NCBI GenBank assembly: GCA_023253575.1
Contig: JALRGB010000434.1
Location: forward strand, 1 to 6,949
DNA: 6,949 nucleotides
Direction: 5' to 3'
DNA from: Verrucomicrobiales bacterium
GTDB taxonomy: Bacteria > Verrucomicrobiota > Verrucomicrobiia > Verrucomicrobiales > V1-33
The translations under genes and the position numbers were made by a program. Of this stretch, positions 1 to 6,720 are shown piece by piece. Below the pieces are notes generated by a model, which made no database searches, was not told the origin of the DNA, and saw nothing but the letters and a program-made list of their open reading frames with translations. Numbering within the stretch: position 1 is the stretch's first letter; the number at the start of each line of letters is the position of its first letter.

Positions 1-179
1 GCGTCGGCAAACTCCCGCCGAATGACAAAAACAACCCTGCCAAATCCTGCGCGTATGGCGTCGAATACCGAATAATCGAGCAGTGTTTCTCCATGCGGGC
101 CGAAGCCGATGGTTTGCTTCAGGCCGCCAAACCGGCTGCCGAGGCCGGCCGCCAGTACCACCAAAGTTGGTTTGATCAT
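1..179 (-). CDS. Nucleotidyltransferase (NTP_transferase family), N-terminal part, cut by window edge
   Basis: Reading the minus strand from an ATG at 179-177 gives 59 residues that stay open to the edge. The protein starts MIKPTLVVLAAGLGSRFGGL and continues with KQ. This is the nucleotide-binding glycine-rich signature (LAAGxGSRxGGxKQ) of sugar-phosphate nucleotidyltransferases, where the G-x-G-S/T-R loop holds the NTP and the lysine after it contacts the phosphates. A second conserved stretch, GPHGETLLDYSVFDAIRAGF, then VVFVIR, fits the first Rossmann-like strands and helix of the fold. Known members transfer a nucleotidyl group to a sugar phosphate or phospho-alcohol. The substrate cannot be read from this fragment because the sugar-binding half is off the window. 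It is divergent from the ABC cassette, with 194 bp between the two start codons. No Shine-Dalgarno sequence precedes the ATG. The family call is firm; the exact enzyme is unknown. Confidence 0.9.
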   Translation of the reverse strand, partial: MIKPTLVVLAAGLGSRFGGLKQTIGFGPHGETLLDYSVFDAIRAGFGRVVFVIRREFAD

Positions 180-317
180 GGGGGCAGGGTGCCCGGCAGT
201 GAGTCGGGGGCAAGTAATTGGAGTGGGTGCGGCGCAGGTGTTTTGGGCGGAAAGCTGAAAAAAACAGCGTAAAACTCGTCGATTCGCCGATTCTTTATTT
301 TTTAAAGACAAAAACTC

Positions 318-334
318 CTTGGCCCTGCGCCAAG
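318..334. promoter_or_regulatory. Inverted repeat in the 5' region of the ABC cassette
   Basis: CTTGGC (318-323) and GCCAAG (329-334) form a perfect 6-bp inverted repeat around a 5-nt spacer. It lies 39 bp before the ATPase start codon and just after an AT-rich stretch (291-315) that is the most promoter-like part of the divergent region. It could be an operator half-site pair or a small hairpin in the leader mRNA. A 6-bp repeat can occur by chance, and I found no convincing -35/-10 pair nearby, so this is a weak call. Confidence 0.25.
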
Positions 335-373
335 CCCGTGTCATCCGTCGCCCTCCCGTTTACATGTCACTCT

Positions 374-1324
374 ATGATTGAGGTCATTCGTCTATCCAAA
401 CAATTCGGTCCCAAGCTGGCCGTAGACAACATTTCGTTCTCGGTCGCCAAGGGCGAGGTCCTTGGTTTCCTCGGTCCCAACGGTGCGGGCAAGTCCACCA
501 CCATGAGGATGATTACCGGGTTTATTCCTCCGACCCGCGGGACGGTCACGGTCGGCGGTCACGACATCCAGAAGGCCCCGATTCAAGCCAAAGCCAAGAT
601 TGGCTATCTGCCGGAGAATGCCCCTCTGTATTCGGATATGACGGTGGAGTCTTTCCTCCGGTTCACGGCCGAGCTGCGCGGCATCACTGGAGCCGCTCAA
701 AAATCGGCGGTCAACAAAGCCATTGAGATTTGTTTTTTGGAAAAAGTCGCCCGCCAGAGCTTGGACACGCTTTCCAAAGGGTTTCGTCACCGCACTTGTC
801 TTGCCCAGTCCATTGTGCATGACCCTGAAGTTCTTATCTTGGACGAGCCGACGGACGGTCTCGACCCGAACCAAAAGCAGGAAGTGCGCAATTTGATCCG
901 CCGTCTGGGAGCGACCAAGACGGTTATTTTCTCGACGCACATTCTTGAAGAAGTCGAAGCGGTGTGTTCCCGCGCCATCATTATTGACCAAGGTAAAGTG
1001 GTAGCGGACGGGACGCCGGACGAGCTCAAGCGCCGGGCTTCCCGCGCAGGGGCTGTCAAAGTCCGGATTCGCGGACTGGCAGGATCCGGCATTCTCTCCG
1101 AACTGGAAAAACTCCCGCATGCTGTCAGCGTCGAAACCATTGAATCAGGTGATTCGCTCTTTGTGGGCCGCGTCTTTCCGAAAAAGTCGGCGATTGATGG
1201 CACACTGGCCGGGGAGATTTATCAATTCGCCGCCGGCCGCCAGTTGCAGCTCCAAGAGCTGGCTGTCGACGAAGGGCGCCTCGATGAAATGTTCCGCGAG
1301 ATCACTGTGCAGGTTCGCAGCTAA
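374..1324 (+). CDS. ABC transporter ATP-binding protein, GldA-like
   Basis: This 316-residue ABC ATPase should energise the permease encoded next to it, as the cytoplasmic subunit of an ABC-2 type exporter. Walker A is GPNGAGKST (34-42), the signature loop is LSKGF (133-137), Walker B is VLILDEP (153-159), the D-loop is GLDP (162-165) and the H-loop histidine is in STH (187-189). The Q-loop position reads GYLPENAPLY, with Glu where most ABC proteins have Gln, and the signature is LSKG rather than LSGG. Both are, to my knowledge, usual for the GldA-like subfamily and not signs of decay. Residues from about 225 to 316 form the extra C-terminal domain common in exporters of this type. I start at the ATG at 374 because MIEVIRLSKQFG is the normal family N-terminus. 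A frame upstream to 218 would add 52 residues with no family character. There is no Shine-Dalgarno sequence. The substrate is unknown. Confidence 0.95.
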   Translation: MIEVIRLSKQFGPKLAVDNISFSVAKGEVLGFLGPNGAGKSTTMRMITGFIPPTRGTVTVGGHDIQKAPIQAKAKIGYLPENAPLYSDMTVESFLRFTAELRGITGAAQKSAVNKAIEICFLEKVARQSLDTLSKGFRHRTCLAQSIVHDPEVLILDEPTDGLDPNQKQEVRNLIRRLGATKTVIFSTHILEEVEAVCSRAIIIDQGKVVADGTPDELKRRASRAGAVKVRIRGLAGSGILSELEKLPHAVSVETIESGDSLFVGRVFPKKSAIDGTLAGEIYQFAAGRQLQLQELAVDEGRLDEMFREITVQVRS

Positions 1325-1385
1325 CTGACAGCCGTCCTTTGTCGGGCTGGGGTCGTGTTGATTTCACTTCCTCCCAGGTCCGCAC

Positions 1386-1404
1386 CTCGCGGGCTGCCCG
1401 CGAG
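1386..1404 (+). other. Intercistronic GC-rich hairpin
   Basis: CTCGCGGG (1386-1393) pairs perfectly with CCCGCGAG (1397-1404) across the 3-nt loop CTG. It sits in the 139-bp gap between the ATPase stop and the permease start. No T-tract follows (the next bases are CGGCCTCTCCTCC), so it does not look like an intrinsic terminator. An mRNA-stabilising or processing hairpin that sets ATPase and permease levels apart is one reading; a protein-binding palindrome is another. The structure is seen directly; the role is inferred. Confidence 0.5.
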
Positions 1405-1463
1405 CGGCCTCTCCTCCAATTCTCATTCACTCAACGTTTAACTTTCCGTTCTTTATCGTCACC

Positions 1464-2222
1464 ATGAAAAACATTTGGGTCGTCTTCAAACGCGAGGTGC
1501 AGGCCTACTTCCTGACCCCGCTGGCCTACGTCTTCATTTTCATCTTTTTGATTCTGTCGATGTCGCTTTGTTTCGTCTTTGGCAGGTTTCTTGAAGGAGA
1601 GGATGCTTCGCTGGACTACACGTTTTTCCAGTTTCATCCATGGTTGTTCATGGTGCTGGGGCCGGCTATTGGCATGCGTTTGTGGTCTGAGGAGAACCGT
1701 GAAGGTACGATCGAGCTATTGCTGACGATGCCGATCAGCACTTGGCAGGCGATTATTGGCAAATTTCTGGCGGCCTGCCTAGTATTGGTCTCGGCGCTGG
1801 CCATGACCTTCCCGGTTATTTTGACGGTTAATTATTTAGGTGACCCGGACGGCGGCAAGATTTTCAGTGGATATCTGGGCAGCCTGCTGGTGGGATCGGC
1901 GTCGATTGCGCTGACCTGTCTGGTGTCGGCCTTCACCCGCAGTCAGGTTATCTGTCTGGTGGTCAGTGTCGTACTGTGTTTTTTCCTCGTGTTGATCGGA
2001 TCGCCGCAGCTGCTGGAATTCCTCCGGAATATTCCGGCGACCGGTCTGCTGGAGACGCTGCGTTTGGCGGCTCTCGAGATTGCTGACGGCTTCAGTTTGA
2101 TGTCGCATGGCGGACGTCTTTTTGGCGGCGTCCTCCGTCTGGATACGGCGGTTTTCTTTGCCGCCTTCATCTCGTTTTGTCTTTATGCCACCAGTGTGGT
2201 CATTCGCTCCAAGCGCGCCTAG
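1464..2222 (+). CDS. ABC-2 type transporter permease, GldF-like
   Basis: This 252-residue integral membrane protein is the likely permease partner of the ATPase upstream. It has about six hydrophobic segments (roughly residues 17-40, 57-73, 100-122, 133-158, 160-182 and 226-246), the usual ABC-2 layout. The amphipathic N-terminus (MKNIWVVFKREVQAYFLTPL) resembles the interface helix of GldF/NosY-like permeases. The conserved cytoplasmic motif RLWSEENREGTIELLLTMPI (72-91), with its E-E-x-x-x-G-T-x-E-L-L core, is the family hallmark and probably lies at the contact with the ATPase. Length is normal for the family. It starts 139 bp after the ATPase stop and ends 33 bp before the GldG-like gene. 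The start has no Shine-Dalgarno sequence and follows a pyrimidine-rich leader. The family assignment is firm; the transported substrate is unknown. Confidence 0.94.
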   Translation: MKNIWVVFKREVQAYFLTPLAYVFIFIFLILSMSLCFVFGRFLEGEDASLDYTFFQFHPWLFMVLGPAIGMRLWSEENREGTIELLLTMPISTWQAIIGKFLAACLVLVSALAMTFPVILTVNYLGDPDGGKIFSGYLGSLLVGSASIALTCLVSAFTRSQVICLVVSVVLCFFLVLIGSPQLLEFLRNIPATGLLETLRLAALEIADGFSLMSHGGRLFGGVLRLDTAVFFAAFISFCLYATSVVIRSKRA

Positions 2223-2255
2223 TCGCCGATTCCATTCACTTTTATTGCCCGCATC

Positions 2256-4175
2256 ATGAGCACGGATTCCACCGCCCCCGCCCCTAAGCGCAATACCATC
2301 GGCCTTTACTCCAGTGTTGGAGTTTTGGCGGTGGGGCTGATCGCCGCTGGTGTCAGCTACCTCTCGCGCAACATTCCGGTCCAGATCGATTTCACGGACA
2401 ACCATTTTTACAGTCTGACGGATGGTACGAAGCAGATTCTGTCCGGAGTAGATACTGAGATCCAAGGCACGTTGTTTGTTTCGGAGGGCAAGGAGTTGCC
2501 TCCGGAGCTGATTGGCCGGGTCAAGGACCTCGAAGCCTTATTGCGGCAGTACGAGCAAAAAACCCCCAAGGGGCACTTTAAGCTGACCAAGGTCAATCCG
2601 GCTCCGGACACCGAAGGTGGCGAGCAGGCGGCCTTGGCTGGGGTGCAGCCGCAGCAGACTCGTTCTGGTGATGTTTTCCTGACGCTGTCGATTTCCTGTC
2701 TCGACAAGCGTGAGAACATTGATTTTCTCGGCCTCATGGGCCGTGAGGAGCAGTTTGAATATGAAATCAGCCGCGCGGTGGCCAATGTGCTCAAGGGCGA
2801 TGAGAAGAAGAAGATTGGGGTGATGTCGGCGCTGCCGTTGATGGGCAGTGCTGGTCCTATGATGGGCGGGCAGCAGCGTCCCTGGGTGTTTTTCCAGCAG
2901 CTGAAGCGCGACTATGATGTGCAGACGGTCGAAATGACAGCGGCCTCGGTGGATCCATCTTTTGACGCCCTGATGGTTGTGCATCCGGCTGGGATTACGG
3001 AAACCGGGCAGTTTGCGATCGATCAATTTGTGCTTTCTGGTAAACCGGTGGTGGTCATGCTCGATCCGCACAGCATTGTCGGGAAAATGAATGCGGGCCG
3101 CCAAAACCCGCAGATGCCTCCGATGGGTGGCGAGCAAACATCCTCGAGTTTGCCCAAACTGACGGCCGCTTGGGGGTACGGCTTTGATGCGACCCAAGTG
3201 GTGGCGGACATGCTGTTCAAGACGCCGCTCCGCGGGAACCGCGAATCGCCGGCCTTCCTGACACTCGGCGAGCAGGCGTTCAATCGTAAAGACCCCGTGA
3301 CCAGCGGGCTGGGTGATCTGCTCTTCGTTTTCAGCGGTGCCTTCACCGGCAAACCCGCCGAAGGATTGGTCGAGGACGTGCTCCTGCGCACATCGTCCGA
3401 AAATGAAATGGTCAGTCCGCTCGAGGCGGAAAACTCTGATGAATCGATCATTCAGAAATTCAAGTCATCCGGCGAGGCGAAATCACTGGCCATCCGGCTG
3501 ACTGGAAAGTTCAAATCCGCCTTTCCTGATGGTAAGCCGAAAGCAACAGCGCCTGAAGATGGCGAAGAGCCGAAGCCTGAAGAGGAGAAGAAGGACGAGG
3601 CGTCGACGGCCCTGAAGGAGATGGCGGAGGGAAAATCCGGGGTGGTCATACTGGTAGCGGACACCGATTTCTTGTATGACAATTTCTCTGTCCAAGTGAT
3701 GGGCAACATGGCCCTTCCTTTCAATGGCAACCTGCCATTCGGGATGAACGTGCTGGATCAGGTGGCGGGCGACACCCGGTTGTTGCAAGTCCGTAGCCGT
3801 AATTCGAATCGCCGTCCCTTCACACGCATCAATGCGATTGAAACCGCGGCCAACGCGAAGATTCAAAATGAAGTCGCGGAATTGCAGAAGCAGGCCGATG
3901 AAGCCAACGCTAAACTTTCCGAGTTGCAGGCCGCGAAGGATCCGAAGCAGCGGAACTTCATGAGTCCGGAACAGGAAGCAGAGCTCGAAACCTTCCGAAA
4001 AAACCAAGCCAACGCTCAGCGCCGCATCCGAGAATTGCGGAAGGAAGCGCGGGCCGACATTGATGGCACTCTGGCCTCGATGAAACTTTGGAACATTCTG
4101 GGCACCCCACTCGTCGTGGCTGTCATTGGGTTCGCCGTTTTCCTTTTCCGCCGCAAATCAACCTCCGCCAAGTAA
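2256..4175 (+). CDS. GldG-like ABC transporter auxiliary protein (ABC_transp_aux family)
   Basis: This 639-residue protein is anchored in the membrane at both ends. A first transmembrane helix lies at about 15-36 and a second at about 610-631, followed by a basic tail (RRKSTSAK), so the bulk should face the periplasm or outside. After the first helix comes the family motif region IDFTDNHFYSLTDGTKQIL (44-62), then the GldG/ABC_transp_aux domain, including a segment with QQRPWVFFQQLKRDYDV (206-222) and VVVMLDPHS (265-273). VADTDFL (467-473) and the Arg-rich RSRNSNRRPFTRI (513-525) are also typical. Residues 530-608 form a charged, heptad-like coiled coil leading into the last helix, as is common in relatives. 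A Lys/Glu/Pro-rich stretch at about 424-459 looks like a disordered linker inserted before the last conserved block. The gene sits 33 bp after the permease and 3 bp before the DUF4340 gene, which implies co-expression. Its biochemical role is not established for the family outside gliding Bacteroidota. Confidence 0.93.
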   Translation: MSTDSTAPAPKRNTIGLYSSVGVLAVGLIAAGVSYLSRNIPVQIDFTDNHFYSLTDGTKQILSGVDTEIQGTLFVSEGKELPPELIGRVKDLEALLRQYEQKTPKGHFKLTKVNPAPDTEGGEQAALAGVQPQQTRSGDVFLTLSISCLDKRENIDFLGLMGREEQFEYEISRAVANVLKGDEKKKIGVMSALPLMGSAGPMMGGQQRPWVFFQQLKRDYDVQTVEMTAASVDPSFDALMVVHPAGITETGQFAIDQFVLSGKPVVVMLDPHSIVGKMNAGRQNPQMPPMGGEQTSSSLPKLTAAWGYGFDATQVVADMLFKTPLRGNRESPAFLTLGEQAFNRKDPVTSGLGDLLFVFSGAFTGKPAEGLVEDVLLRTSSENEMVSPLEAENSDESIIQKFKSSGEAKSLAIRLTGKFKSAFPDGKPKATAPEDGEEPKPEEEKKDEASTALKEMAEGKSGVVILVADTDFLYDNFSVQVMGNMALPFNGNLPFGMNVLDQVAGDTRLLQVRSRNSNRRPFTRINAIETAANAKIQNEVAELQKQADEANAKLSELQAAKDPKQRNFMSPEQEAELETFRKNQANAQRRIRELRKEARADIDGTLASMKLWNILGTPLVVAVIGFAVFLFRRKSTSAK

Positions 4176-4178
4176 TCC

Positions 4179-5858
4179 ATGAATAACCGCCAGCTTATTA
4201 CCATCCTTGTGGCGCTCGGCCTTGTCGCGGTCGGCGTGGTGTGGAAGTTCAGTTCGGGCAGTGGCACCACCTCCGGCCGCCAAAGCCTCGCACTGGACCG
4301 TGCCCTGCCAGACTTTCCCCTGAACGAGGTCGTCGCCATCCAGATCAAGAATCAAAAAGAAGAAGTCAATCTTGCCCTGCAGGGAGAGACATGGGGTGTC
4401 AAAGAACGCGACGCCTACCCCGCCAACTTTGATTTTGTCAAAGATCTGGTAACCAAAGCGCATGACCTGCGCGTGATCGAACAGGTGAAAATCGGCCAGT
4501 CGCAACTGGGACGCCTGCAGTTGGTCTCACCGGCCGCCGAGACGGCCAAAGAGGCCAAGCCCGAGCAGGTCGGTACTCTGGTTATTTTCAAGAAGGCGAA
4601 TGACCAAGAACTGGGTCGTCTGCTGTTGGGGAAATCGATCGAGCGCGAAGCATCGCCCGACAATCCATTTTTCAACGTGGGCGGGGCCAGTGGTCGTTTC
4701 GTTCAAGTGGGCGAAGTCACCGATACCGCCTACAAAGTCAAAGAAGCCTTTTCCAGTTTGAATGTTGATGTGAAAGGGTGGCTCGAGAAGAGCTTCATTT
4801 CTCCTACGGGCGGCTTGAAGTCGATCGAGGTCAAAGTGGCTGATCCTGCGGATCAATCGTGGAAGGTGGAGAAAGAAAAGGAAGGGGCAGATGCGGTATT
4901 GGCTGACAAGAAGGAAGGCGAGCAGATTGATCCTGAGAAGGTGAAGCAAGCGGGCAGTGCCTTCAGCAGCGCTTATTTCACCGATGTGGCCACGACTGCC
5001 GAGAAGGAAAAGACTGGACTCGATGCTCCTCTGCGCACGGCGACGGTGTCGTTTTTCGACGGATTTACCTACACCCTCAAAATCGGGAATAAGGCGAAGC
5101 CGGACGATGAAAATAGCGATTACTACATGATGGTCAGCGCCGCTTACACGCCTCTGCCAGCTCCCTCCGCGCCCGCGGCCGCCGAACCGCCTGCTGAGCC
5201 GCAACCGACCCCCGCTCCCGAAGGCGAAACCGCCGATCAGAAAACAGAACGTGAGAAAAAAGACGCCGAGGCACGCACCGCCTGGGAACAAGCCAAACAA
5301 TCGATTGAGTCGGCCAAAACCCAGTACGAGTCGGAATTGAAACAATGGGAAGAAGCGAAGACGAAAAAAGAAGAACGCCTCGCCAAGGAAAAAACCTTCG
5401 AAGGGCGCACGTACATTGTCTCGAAGTATACCGTCGATTGGTTCCTCAAAGACCGTTCTCATTTCAAAGCGGCTGCCCCGGCGGCTTCCGCGTCGGGAGC
5501 GGCGGCGGCTCCGGCGACCCCCTCTTTGCCTGAGCTCTTTCCAGCGGGTGGCGCTCGGCCCGACGCGCCCAAACCGATCGAAGCGGTGACACCTCCGATC
5601 AAGGTCGAAATTCCGCAGCCCAAAGCCCCGGAGCCAAAAGAATCGCCCGTTCAGCCAGCAGAAAAACCCAAGGCCCCCGAACAGGAATTGCCGCCGGCTA
5701 GTTTTACCCCGGAGGCGGAGCCACCGCCCGTGCCGCCTGCGGCTGCTGAAGCTCCGACAGCTGTTCCAGCTCCGGAGCCAGCCGCTCCGTCTGCGACGCC
5801 TGCGGCGGCTGAGCCTGCCGCTCCAGCTGCCGAGCCCGCCGTGGCTCCTGCGGAATAA
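4179..5858 (+). CDS. DUF4340 domain-containing membrane-anchored protein with Pro/Ala-rich tail
   Basis: This 559-residue protein has one N-terminal hydrophobic segment (about 6-23) with no clear cleavage site, so it is probably a signal anchor with the rest outside the cytoplasm. Residues about 35-320 match the style of DUF4340 proteins, which commonly follow GldG-like genes: short beta-rich blocks such as VVAIQIKNQ, TWGVKERDAYPAN, LLLGK, SGRFVQV and GWLEKSF. The last block of the domain appears to be YIVSKYTVDWFLKDRSHF (412-429). It is separated from YYMMVSAAY (315-323) by an extra stretch: a Pro-rich linker (324-349) and a highly charged, probably helical segment (351-408). From about 430 to the end the protein is almost all Pro, Ala and Glu, likely disordered. 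The start is 3 bp after the GldG-like stop, so translational coupling is likely. The function of DUF4340 is unknown; an accessory role in the exporter is inferred from context. Confidence 0.88.
   Translation: MNNRQLITILVALGLVAVGVVWKFSSGSGTTSGRQSLALDRALPDFPLNEVVAIQIKNQKEEVNLALQGETWGVKERDAYPANFDFVKDLVTKAHDLRVIEQVKIGQSQLGRLQLVSPAAETAKEAKPEQVGTLVIFKKANDQELGRLLLGKSIEREASPDNPFFNVGGASGRFVQVGEVTDTAYKVKEAFSSLNVDVKGWLEKSFISPTGGLKSIEVKVADPADQSWKVEKEKEGADAVLADKKEGEQIDPEKVKQAGSAFSSAYFTDVATTAEKEKTGLDAPLRTATVSFFDGFTYTLKIGNKAKPDDENSDYYMMVSAAYTPLPAPSAPAAAEPPAEPQPTPAPEGETADQKTEREKKDAEARTAWEQAKQSIESAKTQYESELKQWEEAKTKKEERLAKEKTFEGRTYIVSKYTVDWFLKDRSHFKAAAPAASASGAAAAPATPSLPELFPAGGARPDAPKPIEAVTPPIKVEIPQPKAPEPKESPVQPAEKPKAPEQELPPASFTPEAEPPPVPPAAAEAPTAVPAPEPAAPSATPAAAEPAAPAAEPAVAPAE
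5469..5855 (+). repeat. Low-complexity Pro/Ala/Glu-rich coding tail
   Basis: The last 129 residues of the DUF4340 protein are low-complexity. An Ala/Ser/Gly run comes first, then a Pro/Lys/Glu section (such as PQPKAPEPKESP), then an Ala/Pro/Glu section with irregular repeats of the type AAEPAAPAAEPA. The DNA shows loose repetition of GCT/GCC/CCG codons but no exact tandem unit, so it looks like a degenerate, selected composition and not a fresh expansion. Such tails in envelope proteins often span the periplasm or reach peptidoglycan; that role is inferred. Confidence 0.7.
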
Positions 5859-5895
5859 TTTCTCCTGCGGGGTTTGGGTGATATTCTCTCTATTG

Positions 5896-5922
5896 AAAGG
5901 CCGCGATGTGCGGCCTTTTTTT
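5896..5922 (+). terminator. Rho-independent terminator of the ABC cassette
   Basis: AAAGGCCGC (5896-5904) and GCGGCCTTT (5910-5918) form a perfect 9-bp stem around the loop GATGT, and the right arm runs into seven consecutive Ts (5916-5922). It starts 37 bp after the DUF4340 stop codon. This is a textbook intrinsic terminator and marks the end of the transcription unit, separating the exporter cassette from the Nudix/UbiA genes. Confidence 0.93.
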
Positions 5923-5969
5923 GTGTGTGGGGCGGGTGATGGCGGGAGGCGGCTGATTGAGTGGGGCTG

Positions 5970-5975
5970 TATAAT
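5970..5975 (+). promoter_or_regulatory. Possible -10 box for the Nudix gene
   Basis: A perfect TATAAT lies between the terminator and the Nudix gene, about 60 bp before its start codon. No good -35 hexamer lies 16-18 bp upstream (that region is G-rich). A TG dinucleotide touches the box directly, without the one-base gap of a true extended -10. A promoter is expected here because the preceding unit is terminated, but the assignment rests on the hexamer alone. Confidence 0.35.
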
Positions 5976-6034
5976 TGTGGGCTGGTGATAGTAAACTTGA
6001 TTGACGTGGAGGCGGGAGTGAGGCATCCGGCGTG

Positions 6035-6655
6035 ATGTCACTTCGCTACCCCAACGAGCATGTTCTGGTCGTGCCGCGTCCGCTTTTTGATCAACTGGGC
6101 AGTTTTCACGGGCTGGCCTACGAGGTGGATCGGTATTTGCCGGTTTTGCTTGATCCGGCAAACAATTATTTTCTTCAGAGGGATGAAGCTGAGCATGATC
6201 CGACGAAAAAGCAGATTATTCCGTACGCGATTTTCCATCATCGTGGAAAGTTCTTGCGGTATGTCCGGAGCAAAAAGTCGGGTGAGCAGCGGCTGGCGGC
6301 CAAAGCGTCGCTGGGCATTGGCGGGCATATTAACAGCGATGATGCGGCGGTTTCATCATTGGAGCGGAGTACCTATTTGGCTGGGGTCGAGCGGGAGGTG
6401 GCCGAAGAGCTTGCGATTGCGGGAAGCTGGAGTCATCGGGTAGTGGCCTTGCTCAACGATGACAGCAACGAGGTAGGTCAGGTGCATCTTGGGGTGGTTC
6501 ATTTGGTTGAGCTGGAAACCGACGAGGTCACCTCCAATGAAGAAACCATTATTGATGTCGGGTTTTACACGCCTGACGAGTTGCGAGCGGGTCGCGATCA
6601 GCTTGAGTCATGGTCGCAGTTGTGTTTGGACGGCATTGAGCGATTGATGGCCTAA
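6035..6655 (+). CDS. Nudix-family hydrolase-like protein (predicted phosphoesterase, COG4112 type)
   Basis: This protein of 206 residues (207 if the GTG at 6032 is used) resembles the group annotated as predicted Nudix phosphoesterases. The following numbers count from the GTG. The N-terminal part has PNEHVLVVPRPLFDQLGSF (8-26). The Nudix region starts at LGIGGHIN (94-101) and ends with REVAEELAI (121-129), whose R-E-x-x-E-E carries the glutamates that bind the catalytic metal. The gap between the GG and REVAEE parts is longer than in the classical Gx5Ex7REUxEExGU box, and the late glycine is Ala128. The long spacing is, as I recall it, seen in this subgroup; activity and substrate cannot be told from the sequence. 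The two starts are adjacent: an AGG at 6021-6023 lies 8 nt before the GTG and 11 nt before the ATG, so the choice is open. It follows the terminator and precedes the UbiA-type gene by 65 bp with no terminator between, so the two may be co-transcribed. Confidence 0.85.
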   Translation: MSLRYPNEHVLVVPRPLFDQLGSFHGLAYEVDRYLPVLLDPANNYFLQRDEAEHDPTKKQIIPYAIFHHRGKFLRYVRSKKSGEQRLAAKASLGIGGHINSDDAAVSSLERSTYLAGVEREVAEELAIAGSWSHRVVALLNDDSNEVGQVHLGVVHLVELETDEVTSNEETIIDVGFYTPDELRAGRDQLESWSQLCLDGIERLMA

Positions 6656-6720
6656 GTAGGCGTGAGGTGGGCTGCTGATGTCTCTCGCGTCCAGGTTGTG
6701 TTTGATCTACGTCTTGCTTT

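Noticed and set aside
218..373. A 52-residue N-terminal extension of the ABC ATPase from an upstream ATG
   Set aside because: The extension has no family-like sequence, and MIEVIRLSKQFG at 374 is the normal start of this ATPase family; the upstream part is intergenic.
452..622. Loss of function in the ATPase from the Gln-to-Glu Q-loop and the LSKG signature
   Set aside because: Both are, to my knowledge, usual in GldA-like ATPases, and Walker A, Walker B and the H-loop are intact.
392..1120. A 242-codon open frame on the minus strand
   Set aside because: It is antisense to clear ABC ATPase motifs, and its translation has no recognisable domain.
1386..1404. Intrinsic terminator after the ATPase gene
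   Set aside because: The stem is strong, but no T-tract follows, and the downstream genes belong functionally with the ATPase. It is kept only as a hairpin.
1424..2240. CATTCACT repeated before the permease start (1424-1431) and the GldG-like start (2233-2240)
   Set aside because: It is an 8-base match at different distances from the two start codons (32 and 15 nt); chance is likely in pyrimidine-rich leaders.
5929..5952. G-quadruplex in the G-rich stretch after the terminator
   Set aside because: Only three runs of three or more Gs lie close together; the fourth is too short or too far away.
4527..6161. A 544-codon open frame on the minus strand
   Set aside because: It lies antisense to the DUF4340 gene, runs through the terminator and into the Nudix gene, and encodes an Arg-rich sequence with no family character. 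It is a by-product of GC-rich Pro/Ala codons.
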